Source: DATMAM01 sp035559995
GTDB lineage: Bacteria; Desulfobacterota; Binatia; UBA9968
NCBI GenBank assembly: GCA_035559995.1
Contig: DATMAM010000031.1
Location: forward strand, 62,001-126,000
Length of the DNA: 64,000 nt
Direction: 5' to 3'
In this document: one piece after another, positions 1 to 8,681 of the stretch
Numbering within the stretch: position 1 is the stretch's first letter
Layout: each line of letters starts with the position of its first letter
The notes under the pieces: model-generated
Database searches by the model: none
The model's input: the letters and a program-made list of their open reading frames with translations, nothing else
What the model was told of the DNA's origin: nothing
Translations under genes and position numbers: made by a program

Positions 1-282
1 TTCGGGAGTCAGAAGCGGCAGCGGCCGGCGCCGGCGCGGCGCCGCCTGGCCGAGATAGTAAAAAAAGGTGGCGATGTCCGAGTCGCCCTCGTCTATCCGG
101 TACCAGACGCTGCGCAGCCTGCGCGCTGTCAGATAGCTCGCAATGAGCGTGCTCTTGCCGGCGCCCGGCGGCGCCCATACCCAGGTTACCGGCTTTCCGC
201 GCGCCCGATCGAGCCGGCGAAAAAGCCGCGGCCGGCTGACACTGCCTTTCGCGCTCGGTCGAGTGGTCTTCGCAAGGCTCAT
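1..282 (-). CDS. MalT/LuxR-like P-loop regulator, N-terminal fragment
   Basis: Reading leftward from an ATG at 280-282, the frame stays open to the window edge, so only about 94 residues are visible and the C-terminus lies outside. After a basic N-terminus it reads R-P-R-L-F-R-R-L-D-R-A, then T-W-V-W-A-P-P-G-A-G-K-S-T-L (a Walker A motif), then W-Y-R-I-D-E-G-D-S-D-I-A-T-F-F. This is the usual opening of large STAND-type ATPases of the MalT / BTAD / LuxR regulator group, which bind an inducer and activate transcription. The DNA-binding domain is not visible, so the target is unknown. The class is fairly clear; the exact family is not. Confidence 0.6.
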   Translation of the reverse strand, partial: MSLAKTTRPSAKGSVSRPRLFRRLDRARGKPVTWVWAPPGAGKSTLIASYLTARRLRSVWYRIDEGDSDIATFFYYLGQAAPRRRRPLPLLTPE

Positions 283-428
283 ACAGGCTGGCGGCGACTT
301 GTCAGTTCAATCTTGATGACTGATCGAAACCCGGCTTTACGGCGCACCGCCGTGCTTCCGCGGCGGACTGCCCGGGTTATAGCAGAAATCGGGAGAAATA
401 ATAATTTCTTCGCAGCGGTGCCCCGGGG

Positions 429-1814
429 CTAAAAACCGGCCCGGAACGAAAGAACGAGCGACTGGTTGATCGTTTTATATCTGCCGTTCGCCGCCGGATT
501 GGGATGACCGCTGACAATGCGCGGCTCGAACAGAAGCAGTTGATAGGCGAAATCGATTCCGGCGTGGCGCCACGGCGATGATTTTCCCTCTTCGCCGCAG
601 CTCGTCAGCCCCAAGAATTTCCCGCCCGGACGGCAAGTCAGACCGCCGCCGATCGAGAGCACATGCACGTTGGAGTCGGCGAACGCGGGGTTGAAATTTT
701 TGTCCGGCACCGGCGTCATCGACCAGAGATACCCCGCGCGCAAAGCCGGCTCCCAGTCCGGCAGAAAATTCCAGCGCAGCCACCTGTGTTCGGTACCGAT
801 GCCCACGCTCACCGCGTCGCGCCAGTCTTGCGGATTTCTCAGCGTCACGCCGTTGGAGAAGCGAAAGTCGATGCTGCGGAGCGTACTCCAGCGCACGTAG
901 TCGACGTCCGATTCGATTTTCCACTCCCGTTGCGAATCGCGAATCGGCCAAACGGCGACGCCTGCGGTATAACTTTCCGGGAAGCGCAGGCTGGATTTCG
1001 AGCGGGCAATGCGAGCGCCGCTCAGGCTGAGCTCTCCATTGAGCGGCAAGGCCGCCGCGCCGCGGTAGACGAAGGCTAAGCTCATACGCCGCGCGCCGCC
1101 CTCCGCGCGCAGCGGCGTCACAAACGCGCTGACGTTGAATGTCGCGGTCGTTCCCGTGCCGGTGATCCTGACGCGAGAACCCGCCGGCATTCCCGGCAAC
1201 CCCGGCGAGACAAACTTTTGTTCGGCGCCGCCCAACACGCTGTCCCAAAATGTAAAGATGTCGCCGCCAAGCCCGAGCGACAGCCAGTCGGCGGCGCGAT
1301 ACGCAACGGTAGGCTTGAAGTCGAGCACGGGCAGCTTGGCGGAAGTGATTACGGTCCGCAACGGGCCGTCCTTTGGATAGCGCGCGGCGAAGCCGAAAAG
1401 ATTCTGCACTCCCAGCCCGATGGTCAGCTCGCCGGGAAACGAAACGCCCAGGTCCCGCGGCGTTGCAGTCACAAAGAGCTGCCCCGGAGGCGGCACGCCA
1501 AAAGGGCCCCCTAGATCATTCTCTGTCTTTTCCCCCGCCGTATTGCGAAAGCGAGTATCAACATGGATGAGCTCTACTCCGGCGAGCAAATGGATGCCGC
1601 GGAGCTCTGTCATCGCGGCGGGATTGTAAAACAGCGCCGACGCGTCGTCCGCTTGAGCTGCAAAAGCGTTGCCCTGCGCGATCGCCGAGGCGCTCTGAAA
1701 GGGATTACGAAATCCGTCGGCGCAAAGACGAGGCGGCGAAAAAACGCAATAGGCCGCGAGCAGGATTGTAATCTTCGCTATGGAGGAGGACGCGGCATCG
1801 CGTTGCCAGCGCAT
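429..1814 (-). CDS. FadL/OmpP1-type outer-membrane transport protein
   Basis: A 461-residue porin of the FadL (toluene_X) family, which lets hydrophobic compounds such as fatty acids or aromatic hydrocarbons cross the outer membrane. The ATG at 1814 is preferred over an upstream GTG at 1919 because it starts directly on a signal peptide (hydrophobic residues 13-32), followed by D-G-F-R-N-P-F-Q-S-A-S-A-I-A-Q-G-N-A-F and D-D-A-S-A-L-F-Y-N-P-A-A-M. These are the N-terminal plug motifs of FadL proteins. The rest is beta-barrel-like and the protein ends in Phe, as outer-membrane proteins do (L-S-F-R-A-G-F). It is monocistronic by spacing. The substrate cannot be told from sequence; the many catabolic genes in the window fit a hydrophobic organic compound. 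Confidence 0.88.
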   Translation of the reverse strand: MRWQRDAASSSIAKITILLAAYCVFSPPRLCADGFRNPFQSASAIAQGNAFAAQADDASALFYNPAAMTELRGIHLLAGVELIHVDTRFRNTAGEKTENDLGGPFGVPPPGQLFVTATPRDLGVSFPGELTIGLGVQNLFGFAARYPKDGPLRTVITSAKLPVLDFKPTVAYRAADWLSLGLGGDIFTFWDSVLGGAEQKFVSPGLPGMPAGSRVRITGTGTTATFNVSAFVTPLRAEGGARRMSLAFVYRGAAALPLNGELSLSGARIARSKSSLRFPESYTAGVAVWPIRDSQREWKIESDVDYVRWSTLRSIDFRFSNGVTLRNPQDWRDAVSVGIGTEHRWLRWNFLPDWEPALRAGYLWSMTPVPDKNFNPAFADSNVHVLSIGGGLTCRPGGKFLGLTSCGEEGKSSPWRHAGIDFAYQLLLFEPRIVSGHPNPAANGRYKTINQSLVLSFRAGF

Positions 1815-2220
1815 TGCGCGGCATCGTAGCCAACCCGCTCCATCTGTGCAACTTCGCTTGAAAGGTGATTTCCAAACGCGGGGATTGAGGCCGGTCAAAC
1901 GGTCACGGTTGGAGCGCACTTCAGAGAGCTGCTATTTCGCTTCTGCGCTTCGGTTGGCGGCGGGCTGGCTTCGCGGCGGTGGCGCGCGCCGAGACCCCGT
2001 CTCTTTAAGACTTCCATCACCATGCGCGCCGGCACTGCCCTTCTCTCCAGCAAAGGGAGAATAGGAAGGATTTGTTCAAAAAGACCGTGGCGACATCATT
2101 TCATCTTGGCTCCTCCTGCGTGTGGCCGGGCGAAACGCATCGGGGCCGAGGGGCGGCGATGCCAGCGCCGCCCTTTTCCGAGGCATTGCTGCCGACGATC
2201 GGGCCCTCTCTCCTTCCACG
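1815..2220. other. Intergenic stretch with one strong stem-loop
   Basis: About 400 bases between the FadL gene and the small secreted-protein gene. I see no credible coding frame here. The only clear structure is the stem-loop at 2151-2173, listed separately. A CT-rich stretch near 2030-2060 has no recognisable function. Confidence 0.5.
2151..2177 (+). terminator. Stem-loop with short T tail
   Basis: GGGCGGCG at 2151-2158 pairs perfectly with CGCCGCCC at 2166-2173 across a 7-nt loop, followed on the plus strand by TTTT. It resembles an intrinsic terminator for plus-strand transcription, but no plus-strand gene ends here. In the minus direction, where it lies just after the 2221-2715 gene, it lacks a T tract. 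It may simply stabilise the 3' end of that mRNA. Confidence 0.35.
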
Positions 2221-2715
2221 CTAAGGGACCGGTACCGACATGGATTCGATGCTCACGCTGGCCAGGACGCCCGTGTCCGGGTTGAAGGTGAGCTGGAGTG
2301 CGATGTCAAGCGGTACGACCGGGTTGGGGGGCGTAATAGGATCAGGGGGAATCCCCACCGCTCGGAGGTCGAAGCCCAGGTTCATGGGATCGGTGGGGAC
2401 GGCGGGCAGATTGACCCGGTTCGCTCCCGTGGCGATGTATTCCAACTTCGTGACGCTCCCTACGCCCGCGACCTGGTCGAGGTTCACGTGGATGCGACAG
2501 GGGTCGTTGGGCTGGGCTGGCACCTGCGTCACCACGTGGACCCGTCCGCTCAGGGCCACGCTGTCGAAGGAGCCGTCGCTCAGCGGCACAAAGACCGTCC
2601 CGGCGAGCGGCACCTGGAGGCTGGTGGTGACCGGCTGTGCGCCTTCAGCCGGTGCTGTGAGGCAAAGCGCCGCGGCAAGGAGCGCGGGCAGGTGAATCAA
2701 GTTTAGCCTTTTCAT
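2221..2715 (-). CDS. Small secreted protein of unknown function
   Basis: A 164-residue protein I do not recognise. The ATG at 2715 is supported by a strong AGGAGG site about 7 bases upstream. Residues 1-25 form a clear signal peptide (K-R-L-N-L, then a Leu/Ala-rich core, then A-E-G-A). The mature part is rich in Val, Pro and Asn with alternating hydrophobic residues, suggesting a small all-beta domain, and has a single Cys. It lies downstream of another secreted protein gene (beta-helix, 2804-3772) on the same strand with 88 bases between them, each with its own good ribosome site, so the two may be co-transcribed. Export is likely; no function can be assigned. Confidence 0.7.
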   Translation of the reverse strand: MKRLNLIHLPALLAAALCLTAPAEGAQPVTTSLQVPLAGTVFVPLSDGSFDSVALSGRVHVVTQVPAQPNDPCRIHVNLDQVAGVGSVTKLEYIATGANRVNLPAVPTDPMNLGFDLRAVGIPPDPITPPNPVVPLDIALQLTFNPDTGVLASVSIESMSVPVP

Positions 2716-2803
2716 GGATGTTTCCTCCTTTTTTTTGCTGCTAACGAAATCTTTATCCGCTTAACCCGTATGCCAGCTTTCCGGCCCTCTTCCCTTCCCC
2801 TGC

Positions 2804-3772
2804 CTACCTGCACCTGACGCCGGTGCACTGAAGCGGGTTGGCGTTGCCGCTGGCGCGGTTGCCGCCGCCGTCAGTGACTGTGTCCGGAGCGTCGATGCCG
2901 AGATCGCCATTGTCGTTGGCGTGATTGCCTTTGAGCGTCGTCGCGGCGTCGGCGGCCTCGACACCGATGCCGTCGCTGCCGTTGCGGTGCGCGCGGTTGT
3001 CGATCAGGCGAGCGGCGGTCGAACTGCTGAACACAAAGATGCCGCCGGAAAGATTGTCGTGGGTCTTGTTGCCTTTCACGCGCGTGTTGCTGACGCCGAA
3101 AAGCACGATACCCGTAATGAGATTGCCGCTCGCGGTGTTGCTGCTCACGCGATTGTCATTGGAGCCGTTGCCGAGGAGGATTCCGTCGATGCCGTTGTCG
3201 TTGGCTCTGTTATCGGTCACCTTGTTATTGCTGGAATTCAGATCGAGCAGGATGCCACGGCTACCGTTTCCCGTCGCGATGTTCTCGTCGATCTTGTTGT
3301 CATTGGATGCCACGAGGTGAATTCCGGTCTGGCCGTTGCCCTCAACCGTATTGCCGGAGACAAGGTTGTCGTTCGCGGAGTCGAGGACGATGCCGTTGGT
3401 ATTTCCCGACGCGAGTAAATTTTTGACGGCGCTTGCGGTCGTGCCCGCTTCGAAGCGCACGCCGTCGCCGAACTGTTGGATCGTGCCGTTCTTAACTCTC
3501 ACGTCGTTCCGGCCGCTGGCCAGAACGCCTACCCCGGCGCCTTGCCCGCTGATCGTGTGCCCATTGAGATTGAGCGTTACGCGATCCGCGCCTATGATAA
3601 GGCCGTCCCCCGGACAGCCGACGAGGTCGGCGGTCAGTTTGGTGTTGCGCGTGATCGTGTCACCGCAGCTCTGCGCCTGACCCTTGGCGGGAACGTGTAC
3701 AGCCAAAGCCACCAGCAGCATTGCCATAGCCCGCCCCGTAATTTGTCTCACCGTTTGTCTCTCCGCGCCCAT
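2804..3772 (-). CDS. Secreted right-handed parallel beta-helix (NosD/PbH1-type) protein
   Basis: A 322-residue protein with a signal peptide (about residues 1-34) followed by roughly ten tandem repeats of 20-24 residues. The repeat pattern is N-x-x-x-x-N-x-A-x-x-N-G-x-x-G-I-x-L (for example G-N-G-S-R-G-I-L-L). This is the PbH1/CASH right-handed beta-helix found in NosD-like and polysaccharide-binding or -cleaving proteins. The start is supported by an AGGAGG site at 3781-3788. I see no catalytic signature of a pectate lyase or other lyase, so a binding or adhesion role is as likely as an enzyme. Cys occurs only at the start of the mature part and near the C-terminus (C-T-G-V-R-C-R), possibly capping the helix. 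Confidence 0.8.
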   Translation of the reverse strand: MGAERQTVRQITGRAMAMLLVALAVHVPAKGQAQSCGDTITRNTKLTADLVGCPGDGLIIGADRVTLNLNGHTISGQGAGVGVLASGRNDVRVKNGTIQQFGDGVRFEAGTTASAVKNLLASGNTNGIVLDSANDNLVSGNTVEGNGQTGIHLVASNDNKIDENIATGNGSRGILLDLNSSNNKVTDNRANDNGIDGILLGNGSNDNRVSSNTASGNLITGIVLFGVSNTRVKGNKTHDNLSGGIFVFSSSTAARLIDNRAHRNGSDGIGVEAADAATTLKGNHANDNGDLGIDAPDTVTDGGGNRASGNANPLQCTGVRCR

Positions 3773-4341
3773 CGTTTTTACCTCCTTTCGGCGCTAAGAC
3801 GCCGGACGGACGAACAGAAACACGTAAGCCATATCACGCGGCCAATAACGGATCGCATACGGATTGGGGATTTCTCGAGCACCAGAGGCGGCTTCGGGCG
3901 AGTCGCCGGCGAAGCCCGGATAACCTCGAAAAGTCAGCGGCTTGTGCATTTCGGCGGACTCAAGCGGGGCGCTCGCGCGCGCTTGGGCGGAAGGGCGCGG
4001 AGCGCTTCCGGAAACCCGATCCGCCGCCCGAGCTAAGTCCGAGGTCGCTCAGGCGTGACTGGATGCGCAGGGTCTAGAAGGGCTCTGGTCTCTCCGCCAG
4101 GCGCGCTCGGTCGGCGACGGTCGGTGCGCGGGCGAAAGGAGCCGCTCTGAAAAAAAGGAACCCTGGTACAGGCGCGCGGCTTTCTCGATCGGTCTGCGCG
4201 GCTCGCTCGAAGCTCGACCATCGTTTTTAAAGCCGCCGCGCGCCTCAGCAGACGCTCGACGCTCCGCGCGCCGTCGGCTGGAAGCGGCGCTCGGGTTGTG
4301 GTAGCTTTCACCAGCGCTCTTCTTTTCCGGCCCGTCAGTGC
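3773..4341. other. Intergenic gap before galT, nothing recognised
   Basis: About 570 bases between the divergent beta-helix gene and galT. I find no frame with family resemblance, no tRNA and no repeat. It must hold the promoters of both flanking genes, but no convincing -35/-10 pair was seen. The galT start at 4342 has no good Shine-Dalgarno sequence. Confidence 0.4.
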
Positions 4342-5343
4342 ATGCCTGAGTTGAGAAAAGATCCGGTCTTCGACCGCTGGGTCATCATCGCCACCGAAAG
4401 AGCCAACCGGCCGAACCAGTTCGACGCGCGTTCCGATCTCGGACAGGGCGCGCCGTGCCCGTTCTGCTCGGGCAATGAAAGCATGACGCCGCCGGAGATC
4501 CTCGCGCGGCGGCCGGCGGGCCTCGCGCCGAACGCTCCCGGCTGGACGCTGCGCGTCGTGCCGAACAAATTTCCCGCCTTGGTTCTTTCCGGCGAGCTCG
4601 ACCGGCGCGTGGACACGATCTATGACTCGATGGAGGGCGTCGGCGCGCATGAAGTGATCATCGAGACGCCGCGCCACGAGAGCGACGTCGGCGCGCTTAG
4701 TGACGCGGAACTCCAAGACGTCATCGCGGCTTATCAAGAGCGCATCCGCGCGCTCAAACGAGATTTTAGGCTCCGCTCGATTTTGATTTTCAAAAATCAG
4801 GGCGCGGAAGCCGGCGCGACGATCGACCACGCGCACTCGCAGATCGTCGCCATGCCTCTGGCGCCGCCGGTCATCGCGGCGGAATTGCGGGCGGGAATGA
4901 GACATTATCAAAATACGGGGCGCTGCATTTACTGCGATATTTTGGCCCACGAGCTCAAGGTACGGGCAAGGCTGGTCGCCGCGACCGAGAAGTTTCTCGT
5001 CGCCTGTCCTTTCGCGTCGCGCTTTCCCTTTGAAACCTGGATCGTTCCCCGGCGCCATGCCGCCTGTTTCGAAGACGCGACGAGCTCGGAAGCGGCGGCG
5101 CTTGCGGCGGCGATGAAGGATACGCTAGGCCGGATGCGCCGCGCGCTTGGCGCCCCCGCCTTCAACTACGTAATCCATTCCATGCCCGCCGGGGAGGCGG
5201 AACCGAGGAGCTATCACTGGCATATCGAAATCATGCCGAAGCTCACCCAGGCCGGCGGGTTCGAGTGGGGATCCGGCTGCTTCATCAATCCTGTCGCGCC
5301 CGAGGCCGCCGCCTCGACGCTCCGCGGCCAAAAGGACCGCTAG
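4342..5343 (+). CDS. galT: Galactose-1-phosphate uridylyltransferase
   Basis: A 333-residue GalT-family enzyme, which transfers UMP between UDP-glucose and galactose-1-phosphate (or a related hexose-1-phosphate). Family landmarks are M-P-E-L-R-K-D-P-V-F-D-R-W-V at the start, the metal pair C39-x-x-C42 in C-P-F-C-S-G-N-E, and the active-site H163-A-H165-S-Q167 (H-P-H-x-Q in E. coli), where the second His is the nucleophile. The C-terminal Y-H-W-H-I-E-I-M-P-K also fits. It lies 4 bases upstream of glgA and is surely co-transcribed with it. In such galT-glgA pairs the enzyme may serve sugar-1-phosphate or UDP/ADP-sugar recycling for glycogen rather than galactose use; no galK or galE is nearby. 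Confidence 0.9.
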   Translation: MPELRKDPVFDRWVIIATERANRPNQFDARSDLGQGAPCPFCSGNESMTPPEILARRPAGLAPNAPGWTLRVVPNKFPALVLSGELDRRVDTIYDSMEGVGAHEVIIETPRHESDVGALSDAELQDVIAAYQERIRALKRDFRLRSILIFKNQGAEAGATIDHAHSQIVAMPLAPPVIAAELRAGMRHYQNTGRCIYCDILAHELKVRARLVAATEKFLVACPFASRFPFETWIVPRRHAACFEDATSSEAAALAAAMKDTLGRMRRALGAPAFNYVIHSMPAGEAEPRSYHWHIEIMPKLTQAGGFEWGSGCFINPVAPEAAASTLRGQKDR

Positions 5344-5347
5344 CGCG

Positions 5348-6820
5348 ATGAACGTCTTGATGATCTCTTCGGAGGTCCACCCGCTCGCCAAAAGCGGCGG
5401 TCTCGGCGATATGGTCAGCTCGCTCGCCGCGGCCCTGACCCACCGCGGGACCACGGTGAGCCTGGTGCTGCCCGCCTACCGGAGCGCCCTAAAAAACGCC
5501 GACGGCGTTCAGGAAACAAAAATCGACTGTAGCGGCAGGATTGCAGGGCGCCTTGTTCCCGCGCGCGTCTTCAAGACGATGCTGGCGGAAGGCCTGGCGG
5601 TTTACCTGGTGGGCGGCGCGGATTATTTCGACCGGCCCGGGCTCTACGGTACCGCGGACGGAGACTACCCGGACAACGTCGAGCGGTTTGCCTTTTTCAC
5701 GCGCGCGGCGCTCGACCTGGCGCCGAAGATCGGTCGCTGGGATGTTCTCCATTGTCACGACTGGCAGGCGGCATTGGTCCCCGTGTTCCGTAAAGCGCAA
5801 AAGCATCTCTATCCCGAGCTGCGCGACGTCAAAGACGTCCTCACGATCCACAACCTGGCGTACCAGGGAATTTTTCCGCCGTCGTCGTGGAGCATTCTCG
5901 ATCTCCCTTACTTTTACTTCAGCATTTCGTATCTGGAATTTTACGGCAACATCAATCTCCTCAAGGGAGGGATTGTCTTCGCGGACGCGCTGACAACTGT
6001 GAGCAGGCGTTACGCGCGCGAGATCACGACGCCGGAATACGGCTGCGGCCTCGACGGCGTTATCCGGTCGCGCCGCGCCGATCTCGTCGGCATACTCAAC
6101 GGCGTCGATTACCGGGAATGGAACCCGTCTCTCGATCCCCACATCAAGAAAAACTACGGGCCTGAAAAGCTCTACGGCAAGCGCTCGTGCAAAGCCGAGC
6201 TGCAGCAGATCTTCGGCCTCCCCCGACGTTCTTCGGTGCCGCTGCTTGCGATGGTGTCTCGGCTGGTGGAGCAAAAGGGTCTCGATATCTTTCTCGAAGT
6301 CGTCGAGGACATCCTGCGTTATGATCTCCAACTCATTGTGTTGGGCACCGGGGAGCAAAAGTACGAGACGGCGCTGACGGAGCTTGCTCCCAAATATAGC
6401 GGGCGGCTCGCCGTGCGCACCGCGTTCGACAACAGGCTCGCCCACAAGATCGAGGCGGGCGCCGACCTCTTTCTCATGCCGTCCAAGTTTGAGCCTTGCG
6501 GCCTGAACCAAATGTACAGCATGAAATATGGCACGATCCCGATCGTGCGCGCGACCGGCGGCCTGGACGACACCATCGAGGATTTTGACCCGCTCACGAT
6601 GCGCGGAACCGGAATCAAGTTCCCCGTCTATTCCGGACCGGCTCTTCTCGAAGCCGTCAAGAGAGCGCTCGCCGTCTACACCAATCGCAGGGCCTGGAAC
6701 CAGCTCGTGAAAAACGCCATGCGGGCGAATTTCTCCTGGGAGAACTCGGCTGCCCAATATGCGCGTCTTTATGATAAACTGGTGAAAAACGAGCCGGTTC
6801 TTGCCGGCGAAAATGACTGA
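5348..6820 (+). CDS. glgA: Glycogen synthase (GT5 family)
   Basis: 490 residues, the normal length for bacterial glycogen/starch synthase, which adds glucosyl units from ADP- (or UDP-) glucose to alpha-1,4-glucan. The N-terminal M-I-S-S-E-V-H-P-L-A-K-S-G-G-L-G-D contains the sugar-nucleotide-binding K-x-G-G-L-G-D motif. The C-terminal K-F-E-P-C-G-L-N-Q-M-Y-S-M-K-Y-G-T-I-P-I-V-R holds the catalytic Glu, and the C-terminal T-G-G-L-D-D loop is intact. It starts 4 bases after galT. Together they indicate glycogen or related storage-glucan synthesis. Confidence 0.94.
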   Translation: MNVLMISSEVHPLAKSGGLGDMVSSLAAALTHRGTTVSLVLPAYRSALKNADGVQETKIDCSGRIAGRLVPARVFKTMLAEGLAVYLVGGADYFDRPGLYGTADGDYPDNVERFAFFTRAALDLAPKIGRWDVLHCHDWQAALVPVFRKAQKHLYPELRDVKDVLTIHNLAYQGIFPPSSWSILDLPYFYFSISYLEFYGNINLLKGGIVFADALTTVSRRYAREITTPEYGCGLDGVIRSRRADLVGILNGVDYREWNPSLDPHIKKNYGPEKLYGKRSCKAELQQIFGLPRRSSVPLLAMVSRLVEQKGLDIFLEVVEDILRYDLQLIVLGTGEQKYETALTELAPKYSGRLAVRTAFDNRLAHKIEAGADLFLMPSKFEPCGLNQMYSMKYGTIPIVRATGGLDDTIEDFDPLTMRGTGIKFPVYSGPALLEAVKRALAVYTNRRAWNQLVKNAMRANFSWENSAAQYARLYDKLVKNEPVLAGEND

Positions 6821-6871
6821 GCCGGGCCGGCCTCCGACTCGCGTCTTGCCGGCCCAAGGAGAAACAGAGCG

Positions 6872-8554
6872 ATGCCCGCCAGCGATGCTTTTAAGCCCTA
6901 CGTGGGTAGTCCGCCGACCGAAGTGGAAAAGTCGCTGCACGACGAGCTGCTGCGGCGGTTTGGAGCCCTCGAGCCTCAAATGCGCCCCTGGTACGGCGTG
7001 GGAATGACCCTTCATGCGGCGCGGTCGCCGAGCCAGCGGATCAGCGTCTTGATCGTCTCACCCACTCACATCGTGCTCGCGCACGCGTTTGCGGCGCCGG
7101 GCGTATCGGCCGGGATCGTGCACGGAAGCCCGGCGGCGAAGGAATGGTGGCTGGAAACAACCGACAGGCGCGTCGAAAGGATCGGCGAGCGGTCGCCGTT
7201 TGAAGCGGCCAAAAGCGCGCTGCACGCGTTTTTGCCCCAACTCGACGGTTTTCTGCACGCGCGGAAAATCAAAAATCCCTACGTGCAGTCAATTTTGGTT
7301 TTTCCTGACGGGTACACGTTTGCGGGAATCCAGGACGTCCCCGTCGGCACCGCGGCCCGCGGCGCCATCGCGCTGGTCAGCGTCTCTGATGCGTGGCAAA
7401 GCGCGTTGCCGCGTTCGGCGGAGGAAAACCTGGACCGCCATGCGTTCGCCGAATGGCTGATGACGCTGTTGCCGAGCGGGGCTGAGGCCACTTTTCGCCA
7501 CACGTGGATCGAGCCCTCTTTGCCATCCACGGCTAGCGGCCCGGACCTGCTCGATGATCCTCTCGTCCTTTCAGCGAACGAGCCCGAGCTAAACCCAAAA
7601 GCGGACGACGTAATCACGCTGACCCGCGAGGCGGAATGGTCGTTTGACGAGCCCCGCGGCTCGGGACCTAGCGAGCTGGAGGGCGAAGAGTTGAGTCTAC
7701 CGGAAGCGCGCCGCGCGCGGCCGGCGGCCGATGAGCGGGTCGGCCGCAAGCGCCCGGGGGTCGTGAGCTGGCTGCTCAGGGTCGCGGGCGGCGCTGCGCT
7801 CGCGCTCCTCGTGGTCTTTATCGGGCACGAAGTTTACATGTATCTAACGCCGACATTTCCTTCGACGCCCTACTGGCAGGAGACCGCTCCTCCCGAAAGC
7901 GAGCCCGCCGTTTCTTCGGCCCCAAGCAGCCCGGTCGTAGAGCCGGCTCAAGATGCGGAAACGACGGCCGCCGAGCCCAAGCCTGCCGGCCAAGTTTCCC
8001 CCGAGACGCCTCCCCTCTCCAAAAGTGATCCCGCGGCAATGGCCGACACGGCGCTTCCACCGGCTCCCGCCGGGCCGGAGCCGATCGCAAATCGGCCGCC
8101 TCCCATCAAACCCGCGGCGGCCGGCCATTACGAAACTATCCGTCCCACTTTGGCGCTCGACCAGCCCAGGGATTCGGCCTCGGTCGTGGATCGGCTTCGA
8201 GTCGGGACGAGATTAAACGTCGTCGGCTCGGACGGCGACTGGCTCATCGTCCGCTCGCGCACCAGAAACGCGACCGTCTACGTCAGGCGGGATGACGCCA
8301 TGCTCATGACCGATCCGGGAACGCAGCCGCGATCGCCGGAAAGGATGGAGCAGAAGTGGAAGGAAACCGAACTACAGATTCGCGAGGAGATCGTCAGGCG
8401 CGGTGTTCCTAACGTCACCGTGAGCTTTATCGGCGACACCGCGTATCTTAGAGGAAACGTTCGCACCGCCGACGAGCGGGAGCAGGCGGAGCTCGCGGCC
8501 AAGACGATCCCGGAAGTGAAATACGTTCATAACGGGATCTGGGTGAGCCCGTGA
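6872..8554 (+). CDS. Membrane protein with N-terminal unknown domain, SH3 and BON domains
   Basis: 560 residues; the ATG at 6872 follows AAGGAG at good spacing. Residues 1-210 form a soluble alpha/beta region I cannot name (I-S-V-L-I-V-S-P-T-H-I-V-L-A, then S-I-L-V-F-P-D-G-Y-T-F), loosely like NERD-type domains. One transmembrane helix lies at about 300-325, followed by a Pro/Glu/Ala-rich linker to about 415. A bacterial SH3 domain (R-L-R-V-G-T-R-L-N-V-V-G-S-D-G-D-W-L) spans about 420-475, and a C-terminal BON domain spans about 500-560. The topology implies a cytoplasmic N-terminus, with SH3 and BON domains in the periplasm contacting cell wall or outer membrane. It follows glgA by 51 bases and may be in that operon. 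The role is unknown. Confidence 0.65.
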   Translation: MPASDAFKPYVGSPPTEVEKSLHDELLRRFGALEPQMRPWYGVGMTLHAARSPSQRISVLIVSPTHIVLAHAFAAPGVSAGIVHGSPAAKEWWLETTDRRVERIGERSPFEAAKSALHAFLPQLDGFLHARKIKNPYVQSILVFPDGYTFAGIQDVPVGTAARGAIALVSVSDAWQSALPRSAEENLDRHAFAEWLMTLLPSGAEATFRHTWIEPSLPSTASGPDLLDDPLVLSANEPELNPKADDVITLTREAEWSFDEPRGSGPSELEGEELSLPEARRARPAADERVGRKRPGVVSWLLRVAGGAALALLVVFIGHEVYMYLTPTFPSTPYWQETAPPESEPAVSSAPSSPVVEPAQDAETTAAEPKPAGQVSPETPPLSKSDPAAMADTALPPAPAGPEPIANRPPPIKPAAAGHYETIRPTLALDQPRDSASVVDRLRVGTRLNVVGSDGDWLIVRSRTRNATVYVRRDDAMLMTDPGTQPRSPERMEQKWKETELQIREEIVRRGVPNVTVSFIGDTAYLRGNVRTADEREQAELAAKTIPEVKYVHNGIWVSP

Positions 8555-8612
8555 CCGGCGAAAAAGCTTTATTTTTGAGTCATCTTGTCGGAAAACTTGA
8601 CTTTCGCCGGTC
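8553..8612. repeat. Perfect 11-bp inverted repeat overlapping a stop codon
   Basis: GACCGGCGAAA at 8553-8563 is matched by its exact reverse complement TTTCGCCGGTC at 8602-8612, with a 38-base loop. The left arm includes two bases of the upstream stop codon; the right arm overlaps the proposed promoter of the next gene. It could be an mRNA-end hairpin or a looped operator. Confidence 0.5.
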
Positions 8613-8623
8613 CGGTCTATAAA
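8597..8623 (+). promoter_or_regulatory. Candidate sigma-70 promoter for the rhodanese-ThiF gene
   Basis: TTGACT at 8597-8602 and TATAAA at 8618-8623, separated by 15 bases (shorter than the ideal 17), about 60 bases upstream of the start codon at 8682. The -35 box overlaps the right arm of the 11-bp inverted repeat. Confidence 0.4.
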
Positions 8624-8681
8624 CAAGGGTGGTTGAGCGCGACGGGATCGAAAAAACCCTCGCGTTCGCCGAGGAGGAAGC

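Noticed and set aside
2804..3772. Regularly spaced nucleotide repeats that could look like a CRISPR array
   Set aside because: The repeats keep the reading frame and encode a 20-24 residue beta-helix repeat; no constant repeat with unique spacers is present.
4033..7015. Long minus-strand open frames opposite galT and glgA
   Set aside because: GalT and GlgA on the plus strand carry every catalytic motif; the antisense frames show no domain.
8555..8681. Riboswitch in the leaders of the sulfur-carrier, thiI or mocA genes
   Set aside because: No TPP, molybdenum-cofactor or similar conserved core was found; leaders are short or overlap upstream genes.
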